64,000 nt of DNA from CAYMZZ01 sp044463125 (lineage in GTDB: Bacteria; Bacteroidota; Bacteroidia; Chitinophagales; Chitinophagaceae): the NCBI GenBank assembly GCA_044463125.1, contig JBIQMS010000001.1, forward strand, positions 186,001 through 250,000, written 5' to 3'. Positions 1-7,875 of this stretch are shown piece after piece. A program made the translations under genes and the position numbers. How positions within the stretch are numbered: position 1 is the first letter of the stretch; the number at the start of each line of letters is the position of its first letter. The notes beneath the pieces were generated by a model that was given only the letters and a program-made list of their open reading frames with translations, was not told the origin of the DNA and made no database searches.

Positions 1-1172
1 GAGTAAGCATGAGCTACCGTACACGCAATGGCGGATGGAGCAAGCCCCAGGCACTTTATATCCATAATTATCATAAATATGACCGTGGCCGACAGAACGG
101 CGCCAGCATGGCACACGACGGTCAAACCCTGCTACTCTATATGAGCGAAAAGCCGGGTGATTACAACAATGACATATATGTGTGCTTTCTGCAGGGAGAT
201 GGTAGCTGGTCGGAGCCGAAATCGCTTGGGAAAACCATCAATCTTCCCAAATACAATGAAATGACGCCCTATCTGGCTTCGGATGGAGAGACCCTGTACT
301 TCAGTAGCGACCGACCCGGTGGCGTTGGCGACAACGACATCTGGATGAGCCGACGCCTCGACGATAGTTGGCAAAAATGGACCGAGCCCGCCAATTTGGA
401 TACTCCAATCAATACTCCCGACTGGGATGCGTTCTTTACCCTCGATGCGGGTGGCGAGTACGCTTATATGACTACCAGCGAAGAAACCTATGGTGAAAGT
501 GATATAGTAAGGGTAAAGCTGCTGGAGAAGGAAAAACCCAATCCTGTAGTGATAGTAACAGGAAACGTATATAATGCCAAAACCAAAAAGCCCATCAGCG
601 CCAACCTCGTTTACCAAACCCTGCCCAGCGGAACCGAAGCGGGGAATGGGGTATCGAGCCCCGATGATGGCGCCTTCAAGATTGTATTACCATACGATAA
701 AAATTATTTGATTCGCGCCACGGCCGATCACTATTTCGCACAATCCGAAAACCTAAAACTGGATTCGCTGGTGAAAGCCGGGTACATGGAAATTCATAAA
801 GACCTTTACCTGATGCCCATTGAAATCGGTACGGTAGTCAGGTTGAATAATGTTTTCTTTGATTTTGACAAATGGGACCTGCGACCCGAATCTTTCGTGG
901 AGCTTGACAGGGTAGTGAAATTGCTGAATGAGAATCCCGCCATTGAAATAGAATTAAGTGCGCACACCGATAGCCGTGGCAGTGATGAATACAATTTCAC
1001 CCTGTCGGACAACCGGGCCCGCTCCGTTATGGAATACATTCTTTCCAAAGGCATAGACCCGGCAAGACTTCGATCGAAGGGTTATGGAGAAACAAAACCA
1101 GTTGTTGCTAACGACACCGACCTGAATCGCCAGTTGAACCGACGGGTGGAATTCACCATTCTGAAAAACTGA
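1..1172 (+). CDS. OmpA-family protein with beta-propeller (PorE-like), 5' truncated
   Basis: The reading frame is open to the window edge (first full codon at 3), so the ATG at 9 is internal and the N-terminus is missing. The visible 387 residues hold the end of a PD40-type beta-propeller (about 1-175, with blades such as LYFSSDRPGG and NDIWMSR), a carboxypeptidase-like regulatory domain (about 180-270) and a C-terminal OmpA domain (about 275-387) carrying the peptidoglycan-binding signature HTDSRGSDEYNF and DNRARSV. Propeller, regulatory domain and OmpA in this order is the architecture of PorE-like proteins of the type IX secretion/gliding apparatus, which anchor the machine to peptidoglycan. 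A TPR region would be expected in the missing part. The domain calls are firm; the PorE assignment is inference. Confidence 0.85.
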   Translation, partial: VSMSYRTRNGGWSKPQALYIHNYHKYDRGRQNGASMAHDGQTLLLYMSEKPGDYNNDIYVCFLQGDGSWSEPKSLGKTINLPKYNEMTPYLASDGETLYFSSDRPGGVGDNDIWMSRRLDDSWQKWTEPANLDTPINTPDWDAFFTLDAGGEYAYMTTSEETYGESDIVRVKLLEKEKPNPVVIVTGNVYNAKTKKPISANLVYQTLPSGTEAGNGVSSPDDGAFKIVLPYDKNYLIRATADHYFAQSENLKLDSLVKAGYMEIHKDLYLMPIEIGTVVRLNNVFFDFDKWDLRPESFVELDRVVKLLNENPAIEIELSAHTDSRGSDEYNFTLSDNRARSVMEYILSKGIDPARLRSKGYGETKPVVANDTDLNRQLNRRVEFTILKN

Positions 1173-1184
1173 TTGAAGCGTTGA

Positions 1185-1943
1185 TTACCGCGAAGTCGGC
1201 TTGTCGACTTCCTTAAAAATCAGCATCTCCCCTACCCGGTTGGATGCGCCGTGATAGAAGCCGGTTTCGTGCTCATACCTTTCAGGATTGCGGAAGGTGC
1301 CGAAAAGAATATCAAACAAAGGCAAATCGCTGTAATTGTATGCGTGCACACCACGGGCATGATGCACGGTATGCGACTCGGGCCGCTGAACAATGTAACC
1401 CAACCAGGCCGGGGTACGTATATTGGCATGTTGAAAAATTCCCAGGAAGTTGGCGAATAGCAAGGTGAAAGTAATAGCCTGAGGGGAGAAACCTGCCAGC
1501 ACCGAAAAACAAACAGTACCAAGGGCGGTGAAGCCTACCATGTCGAGCGGACTGAAGTAAAATGCTCCATAGGTATCCAGTCTTTCTGCGCTATGGTGCA
1601 TCTGGTGAAAAACCTTCCAGAGGTATTTATTGCGGTGCATGCTTCTGTGCCAGATGTACATGCCCAGTTCATACAGTAAGATACCTGCCAGACCGCCACC
1701 AATAGTACCCCAGCCAGATAGATCCATCAATTGTGTATCGGGAAGAAACCGGGCCCAGAGTATGGGCAAATAGGATGACAGATAGAAATACACAAAGAAG
1801 GAAAGTATTCCTCTGATTTTCCAAAAACGTACCTGTGGAAGATTTCTCCCGGGCCATATAGCTTCCCAGGCCATAAGCAAGGCATACATGGCAATAATGA
1901 TCAGGGAAACAGGATCCAGCAATAATTCGAGTGGAGTTGGCAT
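1185..1943 (-). CDS. Sterol desaturase / fatty acid hydroxylase family protein
   Basis: This integral membrane di-iron enzyme of 252 residues carries the histidine boxes of the fatty acid hydroxylase superfamily: HRSMH, HQMHH and HTVHH. The boxes sit between hydrophobic segments, as expected for an inner-membrane oxygenase acting on lipid substrates; the actual substrate cannot be read from the sequence. The frame is open up to an ATG at 1982, but a near-consensus -7 box (CAATTTTG on the minus strand, 1969-1976) lies there, so transcription would begin around 1962. The ATG at 1943, giving a protein beginning MPTPLELLL, is therefore the better start. It ends convergently 12 bp from the OmpA gene. 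Confidence 0.86.
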   Translation of the reverse strand: MPTPLELLLDPVSLIIIAMYALLMAWEAIWPGRNLPQVRFWKIRGILSFFVYFYLSSYLPILWARFLPDTQLMDLSGWGTIGGGLAGILLYELGMYIWHRSMHRNKYLWKVFHQMHHSAERLDTYGAFYFSPLDMVGFTALGTVCFSVLAGFSPQAITFTLLFANFLGIFQHANIRTPAWLGYIVQRPESHTVHHARGVHAYNYSDLPLFDILFGTFRNPERYEHETGFYHGASNRVGEMLIFKEVDKPTSR

Positions 1944-1968
1944 GGCGAACAATTTTGTTGAATGAGGA

Positions 1969-1976
1969 CAAAATTG
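1969..1976 (-). promoter_or_regulatory. Near-consensus -7 box of the fatty acid hydroxylase gene
   Basis: Read on the minus strand this is CAATTTTG, seven of eight matches to the Bacteroidota -7 box TAnnTTTG. It lies 25 bp before the preferred ATG at 1943 and overlaps the alternative longer start, which supports the shorter protein. Confidence 0.45.
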
Positions 1977-2034
1977 CAGCATTATGCTTCGGTGAAAAAT
2001 AACCGGATTGGGGAAAGTAGTGACCGAAAGCGGG

Positions 2035-2268
2035 TAGTACGTATTACGTTATACGTATTACGTACTACGTTTTTTTGGTCTTGAAGTCGCAACGCAGGCA
2101 ACGAAGCCCTCGCAACGACGAGGCGATGAAAGCTTTTGAAAATTGATATCTACTGGCACTTTCTTGAACTCTCAACCTTAAACCTTCAACTTTAAACCCT
2201 CAACCTTAAACCCTCAACTCTAAACCCAACGTACTACGTAAAACGTAATACGTACTACGTATTACGTT
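2035..2268. repeat. Composite heptad-repeat element: ACGT arms with a TTAAACC tract
   Basis: The gap between the hydroxylase start and the META gene stop holds an ACGTnnn tract (2035-2070), a unique middle, a tract of 7-bp units of the CTCAACC/TTAAACC type (2170-2228) and a second ACGTnnn tract (2229-2268). The outer tracts are largely reverse complements of each other. The right tract directly abuts the META stop codon at 2269. Nothing else is seen in the gap. Confidence 0.85.
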
Positions 2269-2691
2269 CTATTCCCTCACAAACTCCATCAATTTATTCT
2301 TTCCCTCCAATAGAGTAAGTACATTATTGTCGATCTTGAAATTGGTGACTTTATTGAGGGCTGAAGTGAACAGGGATTCTCCATTGCCGGGACAGGCCAT
2401 TTTGGTCATCGCGAGATTCCCGAAACTAAGTTTGCCACCGGCTTCGAGGCTAAAGGGCCCGTTGAAATTATTGCAGCCCGAATTGCCAGCCACGCGCATG
2501 GCATCTGTATCAAAATTGAGAAAGGGAATTTTCTGCCCGAAAATACTTCCCAGGTCTGATGACTGACCCGTGAGGGATTGCAGCCCCCATTTGGCCTTAA
2601 GCAGATTCGTCATGGAACTCAGGTTTTTGCCATTGTTGCAGGAGCTGGTCATTAGCATAGCGAAGCCAGCGAAAAGCAGGATTTTTTTCAT
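2269..2691 (-). CDS. META domain-containing lipoprotein (HslJ-like)
   Basis: The 140-residue protein begins with a lipoprotein signal (MKKILLFAGFAMLMTSSC; lipobox ending at Cys18), so it should be lipid-anchored in an envelope membrane. The rest matches the META/HslJ fold: a W-x-L start (KWGLQSL), the GNSGCNNFNGPF motif and the TKMACPG motif, with a C-terminal stretch ending KLMEFVRE. META proteins in other bacteria are linked to stress or antibiotic tolerance, but no biochemical role is established. The gene is separated on both sides from its neighbours and is probably monocistronic. No exact TAnnTTTG box was found upstream. Confidence 0.85.
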   Translation of the reverse strand: MKKILLFAGFAMLMTSSCNNGKNLSSMTNLLKAKWGLQSLTGQSSDLGSIFGQKIPFLNFDTDAMRVAGNSGCNNFNGPFSLEAGGKLSFGNLAMTKMACPGNGESLFTSALNKVTNFKIDNNVLTLLEGKNKLMEFVRE

Positions 2692-2848
2692 GATTGACAG
2701 GTTTATTGACTAATGGTGTATTGAATTTCGTCATTCTGCCCAACCAGATGCAATTTTGTGCAGCATTGCACAGGAAAAAAATCCTAATGGTTTCACAAAG
2801 CTTTGAAATGAAAATGCAGATACGGGATTTTTAATGACGCGATGCTGT

Positions 2849-3412
2849 TTAACTGGCCTTTGAGGGGTGTCCATTTCCACCGCCATGCTGAAAGCCGATG
2901 GGCTGGAATGGAACTTTCTTGTTACGGTCATCATCATCAAAATCTTCCCATTCAATAATATCATTCAGTAGTCGCTCTACATGACTGTGTACGAGATCCT
3001 CTGTTACTTCATCGGGGCGGATGATTTCAAGGCTTCGCGGTGGCTTCGCTTCGCCATAACCTTCTATGTATGGGCTGGCCAACATCACCATCAACTTGCC
3101 ATTAAACAATTGCTGGTAGATGAGCGCGCCATTATTCTTTACCATAGTATGCTTGAGGTCTGTATTCTCCAGGTTTTCAGATAAGCCGCTACTGCTGCGC
3201 CCGAGGTCAAGCACCAGGGCTTCCAGGTTTTCTATTTGTCCCCGAAGTATGATCTGCGCTTTCAATCCGGTCTTTTCCAGAACACCCTGGAAAACTTGTT
3301 GCAAATAATTCCGCGTTTGTTCCTGCCATTGCTGGCGATAAATATGCGTATTATCCAAAACCTGTTTGTATTGCTCTACGAGGGAATTGATGCGATCGAA
3401 GGAACTTGGCAT
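2849..3412 (-). CDS. Hypothetical protein
   Basis: I do not recognise this 187-residue protein. It has no signal peptide or membrane segment. The N-terminal 60 residues are strongly helical and charged (SLVEQYKQVLDNTHIYRQQW), possibly coiled coil. A central part (about 100-135) is beta-like and contains NGKLMVMLASPYIEGYG. The C-terminus is acidic (EWEDFDDDDRNKK) and ends in a glycine/histidine-rich tail. The clean length, the single ATG right after the ACGT repeat and the clear codon structure argue that it is real. It could be a small regulatory or scaffold protein restricted to Bacteroidota. It follows the ABC ATPase gene on the same strand, separated by a repeat element. Confidence 0.7.
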   Translation of the reverse strand: MPSSFDRINSLVEQYKQVLDNTHIYRQQWQEQTRNYLQQVFQGVLEKTGLKAQIILRGQIENLEALVLDLGRSSSGLSENLENTDLKHTMVKNNGALIYQQLFNGKLMVMLASPYIEGYGEAKPPRSLEIIRPDEVTEDLVHSHVERLLNDIIEWEDFDDDDRNKKVPFQPIGFQHGGGNGHPSKAS

Positions 3413-3415
3413 AGT

Positions 3416-3556
3416 TTTACGTTTTACGTTATACGTTATACGTTTTTGATGAGAGTTGAATTTTCAGACGTGAGTGGTGATCAAAAATACCATAAATTGA
3501 ATTATTCTTAGCGCCAAACGAGCATTAAACGTAGAACGTAAAACGTAGTACGTATA
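3416..3556. repeat. ACGTnnn inverted-arm repeat element
   Basis: Two ACGTnnn heptad tracts (3416-3445 and 3528-3556) face each other across about 80 bp of unique sequence. They lie between the ABC ATPase stop (3561) and the start of the next gene on the same strand (3412), so a strong terminator or processing hairpin here would separate the two transcripts. Confidence 0.85.
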
Positions 3557-3560
3557 ACTG

Positions 3561-4538
3561 TCAAATGCAATGCGGAAGCTTCGCAATTCTAACACCTAAT
3601 CTCTCCCCCAGCCCAACTACCGGTTCGTGCAAGTAAATGAGTAAGTCCTGCTCCTCCACTTGAATTTTACCCGCATAATAAGCACCCCGAAAAGATATTT
3701 CTTTTAGGATACCCATCAAATGACGGTCGGTGCCGGCAGCCGGTATCATATCTTCCGGCCGGATCAGCCATTTGCTGCCCGGCTTATGCTCAAATGGCAA
3801 AGCCGCAAATGCGGGTTTCATAGGATCTACCAGGTTGAACTCACCCAGCAGGCCTGCCACGTAAACGTTTTCTGGTTGCTGATACAATTCAATGGGTTTG
3901 CCTTTTTGTATTAAACTTCCTTTTTGCATAACGATGATTTCATCGGCCCAGGGCAAGAGGTCCTGTGCTTCGTGCGACACCATGACCTGTGTGATATTCA
4001 TTTCGCGGGAAAGATCAGCCAACACCTCTTTCATAATCTGTCGGTGGAAAGCATCTAAATTACTGAAGGGTTCATCCATGAGCAAAAGCTCGGGTTTCGC
4101 GCTCAATTCACGTGCAAGCGCCACCCGTTGCCGTTCACCCCCGGAAAGCTGGTTGGTTCGGCGCGAAAGCAGGTGCCCGACGCGGCACCACTCGTATAGC
4201 CTGTATCGTTCCGCTTCGGGCATTTCGCTGGCATAGGCCAGTATTTCGTGGATATAATAATGCGGTGGCAATTCAAAATCCTGCGAGAGATAAGCGATGC
4301 CGGGATGACCGGGTACGAGCTTCTCATGAATACCGGGAACCTTTTTTTCATTCATCCACACCGTTCCCTGATCGGCCTGGCCACGTCCCCCTAAAATTTG
4401 AAGCAAACTACTCTTGCCGGAGCCGGTTTCACCGGCGATGCCGAGGCGCATGCCTGCCTTTACATTGAGGTTGATGTTGACCAGGAGGGGTTCACCATTT
4501 ATCTTTTTGCTGATTTGTTGCGCCGAGAGCAAGGCCAT
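3561..4538 (-). CDS. ABC transporter ATP-binding protein, CUT1/molybdate type with TOBE-like tail
   Basis: The 325-residue cytoplasmic ATPase has Walker A GETGSGKSS (about 36-44), the ABC signature LSGGERQRVALAR (about 133-145), Walker B LLLMDEP followed by FSNLD, and the switch histidine in MVSHEAQD. The last 90 residues (WLIRPEDM onward) form a TOBE-like domain of the kind found in MalK, PotA and ModC/FbpC importers. No permease or binding-protein gene lies next to it, so the transported substrate is unknown and the ATPase may serve a permease encoded elsewhere. A near-consensus -7 box (TAATTTCG, 4543-4550, minus strand) precedes the ATG, in a divergent promoter region shared with the helicase gene. 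Confidence 0.88.
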   Translation of the reverse strand: MALLSAQQISKKINGEPLLVNINLNVKAGMRLGIAGETGSGKSSLLQILGGRGQADQGTVWMNEKKVPGIHEKLVPGHPGIAYLSQDFELPPHYYIHEILAYASEMPEAERYRLYEWCRVGHLLSRRTNQLSGGERQRVALARELSAKPELLLMDEPFSNLDAFHRQIMKEVLADLSREMNITQVMVSHEAQDLLPWADEIIVMQKGSLIQKGKPIELYQQPENVYVAGLLGEFNLVDPMKPAFAALPFEHKPGSKWLIRPEDMIPAAGTDRHLMGILKEISFRGAYYAGKIQVEEQDLLIYLHEPVVGLGERLGVRIAKLPHCI

Positions 4539-4580
4539 GCGCCGAAATTAGCACGAATGCAGTAAAGATTTTCATTTTCG

Positions 4581-4588
4581 TAATTTTG
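4581..4588 (+). promoter_or_regulatory. Consensus -7 box upstream of the helicase gene
   Basis: TAATTTTG is an exact match to the Bacteroidota -7 element TAnnTTTG. Transcription would begin near 4594, upstream of the open frame that encodes the helicase N-terminal region. This supports the gene beginning near 4600-4660 and not at the GTG at 4996. Confidence 0.6.
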
Positions 4589-4620
4589 CATCCTGGTTAT
4601 TCATCAAACAAAATAAATAT

Positions 4621-6480
4621 ATCATCAAGCAACAGCACCTACATCCCGGCCACCCGCTGGAAACGCTACTTCACTGTATAACCCTCGAAGAAAAAGAGCA
4701 GAATGATCGCTATCGGCTTGATGCCAGCCATACCCTCAGAAGCCTGAAAGCAGAAGGTCTGGCCCTTCACCCGATTCGCATCACCCGTAAAAGCTTTGGT
4801 TATGCGGACTACCCGGAGTGCAGTTTCCGAATCGATTTCCCACCCGAGGCGCACGCTTTTCGAGATGGCTCGGCCATAGAATGTTTTTATGCAGGCGAGG
4901 AACCCATAAAGGGTGTATTACTCCAGTTCGAAGGCCGGGTTGGTGAGTTTCGGCTCTTTGCCCCTGATTTCCCAGACTGGATTGAAGAAAATGGCGTGGG
5001 GATTAAGCTGGCGCCCGATACCCGCACCACCGGTATCATGAAAAAAGCCCTGCAGGAACTGGAAAAAAATCCTCGTCTGCACCGCTGGTTTGAGCGTATG
5101 CATCAATCGCCTCCGAGTCCTGCTTCCGGAACAGAGTTGCTGCATACAACAACACCCATAAATGATGATCGTATTTCCGCCCGCTTAAATCAAAGTCAAC
5201 GGCGGGCCGTGAAGGCAATACTGGAGAACGAAGATTTATTGCTCGTTCATGGCCCTCCCGGAACAGGAAAAACCAGCACGCTGGTAGAAGCGGTTCGGTT
5301 ATTGGTTCTCGATGGCGCCAAAGTATTGGTAGCCGCGCCCAGCAACGCCGCGGTGGATCATTTTGCCCGTGAGCTTGTAAAAAAGCAGGTGAAGATTCTT
5401 CGCGTGGGTAATACGGGCAAAGTAGATGAAGCCATCCTTCCCTATACCCTGGAAGGAAAACTAGCCGACCCCAAAGTGCAGAAAGAACTAAAGCAACTGC
5501 GCAAGCGGGCGGATGAATTTCGCCGAATGGCCCTGAAATACAAGCGAAATTTTGGAAAAGCGGAGCGGGAACAAAGACAGCTTCTGTTTAAAGAAGTGAA
5601 AAAGATCCGGGAAGAAATCCGCCTGCTTCAATCTTATCATGAAGAAAAATCCCTGGACGAGGCTTCTGTTATTCTCGGTACCCCGGTAGGTTTATATGAT
5701 GCGGGCATACAACAGATTCAATTCAAAACCCTGATTTTGGATGAAGCCGGCCAGTGCCTCGAACCGCTTGCCTGGTGCATCATGCCCCTGGCCGAAAGCT
5801 GGGTACTGGCTGGCGATCCCTACCAACTGCCTCCCACTGTGTTGAGTGATGAAGCCGCCCGTCTGGGCTTCAATCGCTCTGTTCTGGAGCAAGCCATGTC
5901 TTCCGCAGAAGCTGTTCACCTGCTCGACACCCAATACCGCATGCGGCAATCCATAGCTGGATTTTCAAGCGAGTATTTCTATTCGGGACTATTACAAACT
6001 CCGGAAAACTTGTTGAATACCGGAGCCCATTTGCATTTTATCGATACCGCGGGATCGGGTATGGAAGAAGTGCAGGGTCCAGATGGGGCCAGTCTCATAA
6101 ACAAGGGTGAGTTGGAAACCCTTCAAAAAATAATGGAGCGTGAAAATCTGGACCCTTCAGATTGTGCTTTCATATCGCCCTATTCTGCTCAGGTGGCATT
6201 GGCCAGGGAAAGCTTTCCTGCTGCTATGCGGGTAAGCACCATCGACAGTTTCCAGGGACAGGAAAAAACCGTCATTATGCTGTCGCTGGTTAGAAGTAAT
6301 GACAATGGCATCATCGGATTCCTGAAAGATTACCGGCGCATGAATGTGGCCATTACGAGGGCGAAAGAAAAACTATTTGTCGTAGGCGACAGCGCCACCA
6401 TTGGCCAGGATCCGTTCTTCCATGAATTTCTCAGCTATGTGGAGAAGAATGGGAATTATTTGACGGTGTGGGAAATGTAG
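4621..6480 (+). CDS. Superfamily 1 DNA/RNA helicase, IGHMBP2/UPF1-like; non-canonical or obscured start
   Basis: The protein carries the SF1 helicase motifs: Walker A HGPPGTGKT, motif II LDEAGQ, motif III GDPYQLPP, motif IV DTQYRMRQS, motif V TIDSFQGQEKT and motif VI NVAITRAKEKLFVVGD. It matches the SMUBP-2-like helicases widespread in Bacteroidota, with an N-terminal beta domain before the ATPase. That N-terminal domain (for example ALHPIRITRKSFGYADYP and DFPDWIEENGVGIKL) is encoded in the same open frame upstream of the first canonical start, a GTG at 4996. Between the in-frame stop at 4549 and 4996 there is no in-frame ATG, GTG or TTG. I place the start near 4621 (ATC ATC), with CTG at 4657 as another candidate. 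The stop codon is part of the repeat element that follows. Confidence 0.82.
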   Translation: MIKQQHLHPGHPLETLLHCITLEEKEQNDRYRLDASHTLRSLKAEGLALHPIRITRKSFGYADYPECSFRIDFPPEAHAFRDGSAIECFYAGEEPIKGVLLQFEGRVGEFRLFAPDFPDWIEENGVGIKLAPDTRTTGIMKKALQELEKNPRLHRWFERMHQSPPSPASGTELLHTTTPINDDRISARLNQSQRRAVKAILENEDLLLVHGPPGTGKTSTLVEAVRLLVLDGAKVLVAAPSNAAVDHFARELVKKQVKILRVGNTGKVDEAILPYTLEGKLADPKVQKELKQLRKRADEFRRMALKYKRNFGKAEREQRQLLFKEVKKIREEIRLLQSYHEEKSLDEASVILGTPVGLYDAGIQQIQFKTLILDEAGQCLEPLAWCIMPLAESWVLAGDPYQLPPTVLSDEAARLGFNRSVLEQAMSSAEAVHLLDTQYRMRQSIAGFSSEYFYSGLLQTPENLLNTGAHLHFIDTAGSGMEEVQGPDGASLINKGELETLQKIMERENLDPSDCAFISPYSAQVALARESFPAAMRVSTIDSFQGQEKTVIMLSLVRSNDNGIIGFLKDYRRMNVAITRAKEKLFVVGDSATIGQDPFFHEFLSYVEKNGNYLTVWEM

Positions 6481-6661
6481 TACGTATTACGTTTTACGTA
6501 TTACGTTCTACGTATTTGAGGGTGCGTTTTTGGGTTTAGGGTTTAAAGTTTAAACCTTAGACTATAAATTCTAAACCTTAAACTCTAAACTCTCAACCTT
6601 AAACCTTAAACCTTAAACCCTAAACCCAAAAAACGTACTACGTATAACGTAAAACGTAAAA
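6478..6661. repeat. Nested inverted heptad-repeat element between convergent genes
   Basis: From the outside in: ACGTnnn tract (6478-6514), GGGTTTA-like tract (6531-6556), short centre, TAAACCn tract (6570-6629) and ACGTnnn tract (6633-6661). The right half is broadly the reverse complement of the left half, so the DNA or RNA could fold into one long hairpin. It contains the helicase stop TAG and ends 1 bp from the DUF1080 stop, so it could act as a bidirectional terminator. Confidence 0.9.
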
Positions 6662-6662
6662 C

Positions 6663-7622
6663 TCACTTAGCTGGTGTAATCTCTATATTCCTATACTCAA
6701 TCGGTCCGTGATCGCCCTGAATCAGCAGGGGGCCGGGTTCACCTTCGTTGCTATCCAGTGCGCCTCCGGTGATGCCAGGAATTTCCTGGTTGCAGATGAT
6801 CATTTTGCCGTTAGCGACAACCGTTATCATTCGGCCCACAAGTGTAATATCATAGCTTTGCCATTCGCCGGCCGGTTTGGCGGCCATGAGGGAAGGCTTG
6901 ATGAATCCATAGACGGCGCCCAGGTAATCCTTTTGCGGCTCCTTACCATAGCTGTCTTCAATCTGCACTTCATAGCGACCGCGGAGGTAAACACCGCTAT
7001 TGCTGCCCGGAGGACAACGAAATTCAATATGAAGTTTGAAATCGGAAAATTTTTGGTCGCTAACCAGGTTGGCGCCTGAACGCGGGCTTTTCAAAATTCC
7101 ATTTTCCACCACCCATTGATTATTGCCCAGAGCCTTCCAACCGTCCAGATTTTGACCGTTGAAGAGTTGAATGGGCTCTCCCCATTGAGGTTCTGTATCG
7201 CGAACCAGCCGGGGTGCGCGCCGACCAATCCAATCATATTTTTTTCCATTGGCTGCCAGAAAAGTCCCCACCAGGCTATCCCCATCCAGTCTTGCTTCAA
7301 ACTGCAGATCATTATCTTCCGCTTCCCATTGTGGCGGGATGCTGAAGCGAAGTACTCCCTTGTCGAAATGAACGATACTAATGGGTCGGGCGCTGCCGGT
7401 AATTCCTACATAATGCCCGACCAGCCGCTTATGGCCGGAATGATAAACTTCCAGCCAGGAAGGATACTGCTGATCGTTGTCGTAAACAGTAATGTCCCAA
7501 CGACCTTCCGGATTGGGCCCCGCAGCCTTCTGTGCGGCTGCACCCGTAGTCAACGCCAGCAAACCGAATACCAGTATCCAATTCTTTACCCGGGAAACAA
7601 GAGAGAGAGCAAACCCTTTCAT
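6663..7622 (-). CDS. DUF1080 (3-keto-disaccharide hydrolase fold) secreted protein
   Basis: The 319-residue protein begins with a signal peptide (hydrophobic WILVFGLLALTTGAAAQ, cleavage near residue 31). Residues about 40-140 form a beta-rich domain. Residues about 150-318 match the DUF1080 concanavalin-like domain, seen in PIQLFNGQNLDGWKALG, RCPPGSNSGVYLRGRYEVQI and GPLLIQGDHGPIEYRNI. Members of this family include 3-keto-glycoside hydrolases; many are secreted carbohydrate-active proteins of Bacteroidota and Planctomycetes. The substrate is unknown. A near-consensus -7 box (TATCTTCG, minus strand, 7644-7651) lies upstream. The gene is convergent with the helicase gene. Confidence 0.87.
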   Translation of the reverse strand: MKGFALSLVSRVKNWILVFGLLALTTGAAAQKAAGPNPEGRWDITVYDNDQQYPSWLEVYHSGHKRLVGHYVGITGSARPISIVHFDKGVLRFSIPPQWEAEDNDLQFEARLDGDSLVGTFLAANGKKYDWIGRRAPRLVRDTEPQWGEPIQLFNGQNLDGWKALGNNQWVVENGILKSPRSGANLVSDQKFSDFKLHIEFRCPPGSNSGVYLRGRYEVQIEDSYGKEPQKDYLGAVYGFIKPSLMAAKPAGEWQSYDITLVGRMITVVANGKMIICNQEIPGITGGALDSNEGEPGPLLIQGDHGPIEYRNIEITPAK

Positions 7623-7753
7623 AGCTAAATATTTAATCAGTGCCGAAGATACGCAATCTATTTTTTTGACGCTTTTACCCCGGAAGCGGTCGTATTATCA
7701 CCCCGGCCATAAGAGGAATCTGTGCTCCGAAAATACGAGGAGGAATATTGAGA

Positions 7754-7875
7754 GGATTTGAGAATTTGGGGATTTGAGAATTTGGGATTTGTTGCGGATA
7801 AATTCGGATGAGCGATTCATAAACACCCAAATTCCCAAATTCACAAATTCCCAAATTTTCCTTTCATATTCCAAA
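7754..7875. repeat. AATTTGGG-type 8-bp repeat inverted pair
   Basis: Tracts of GATTTGAGAATTTGGG (7754-7791) and CAAATTCC units (7825-7875) face each other as reverse complements across a 33-bp spacer. The right tract contains the urocanase stop codon (7864-7866) and its last codons, so the repeat reaches into the coding region. The rest of the 241-bp gap shows no gene. Confidence 0.85.
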
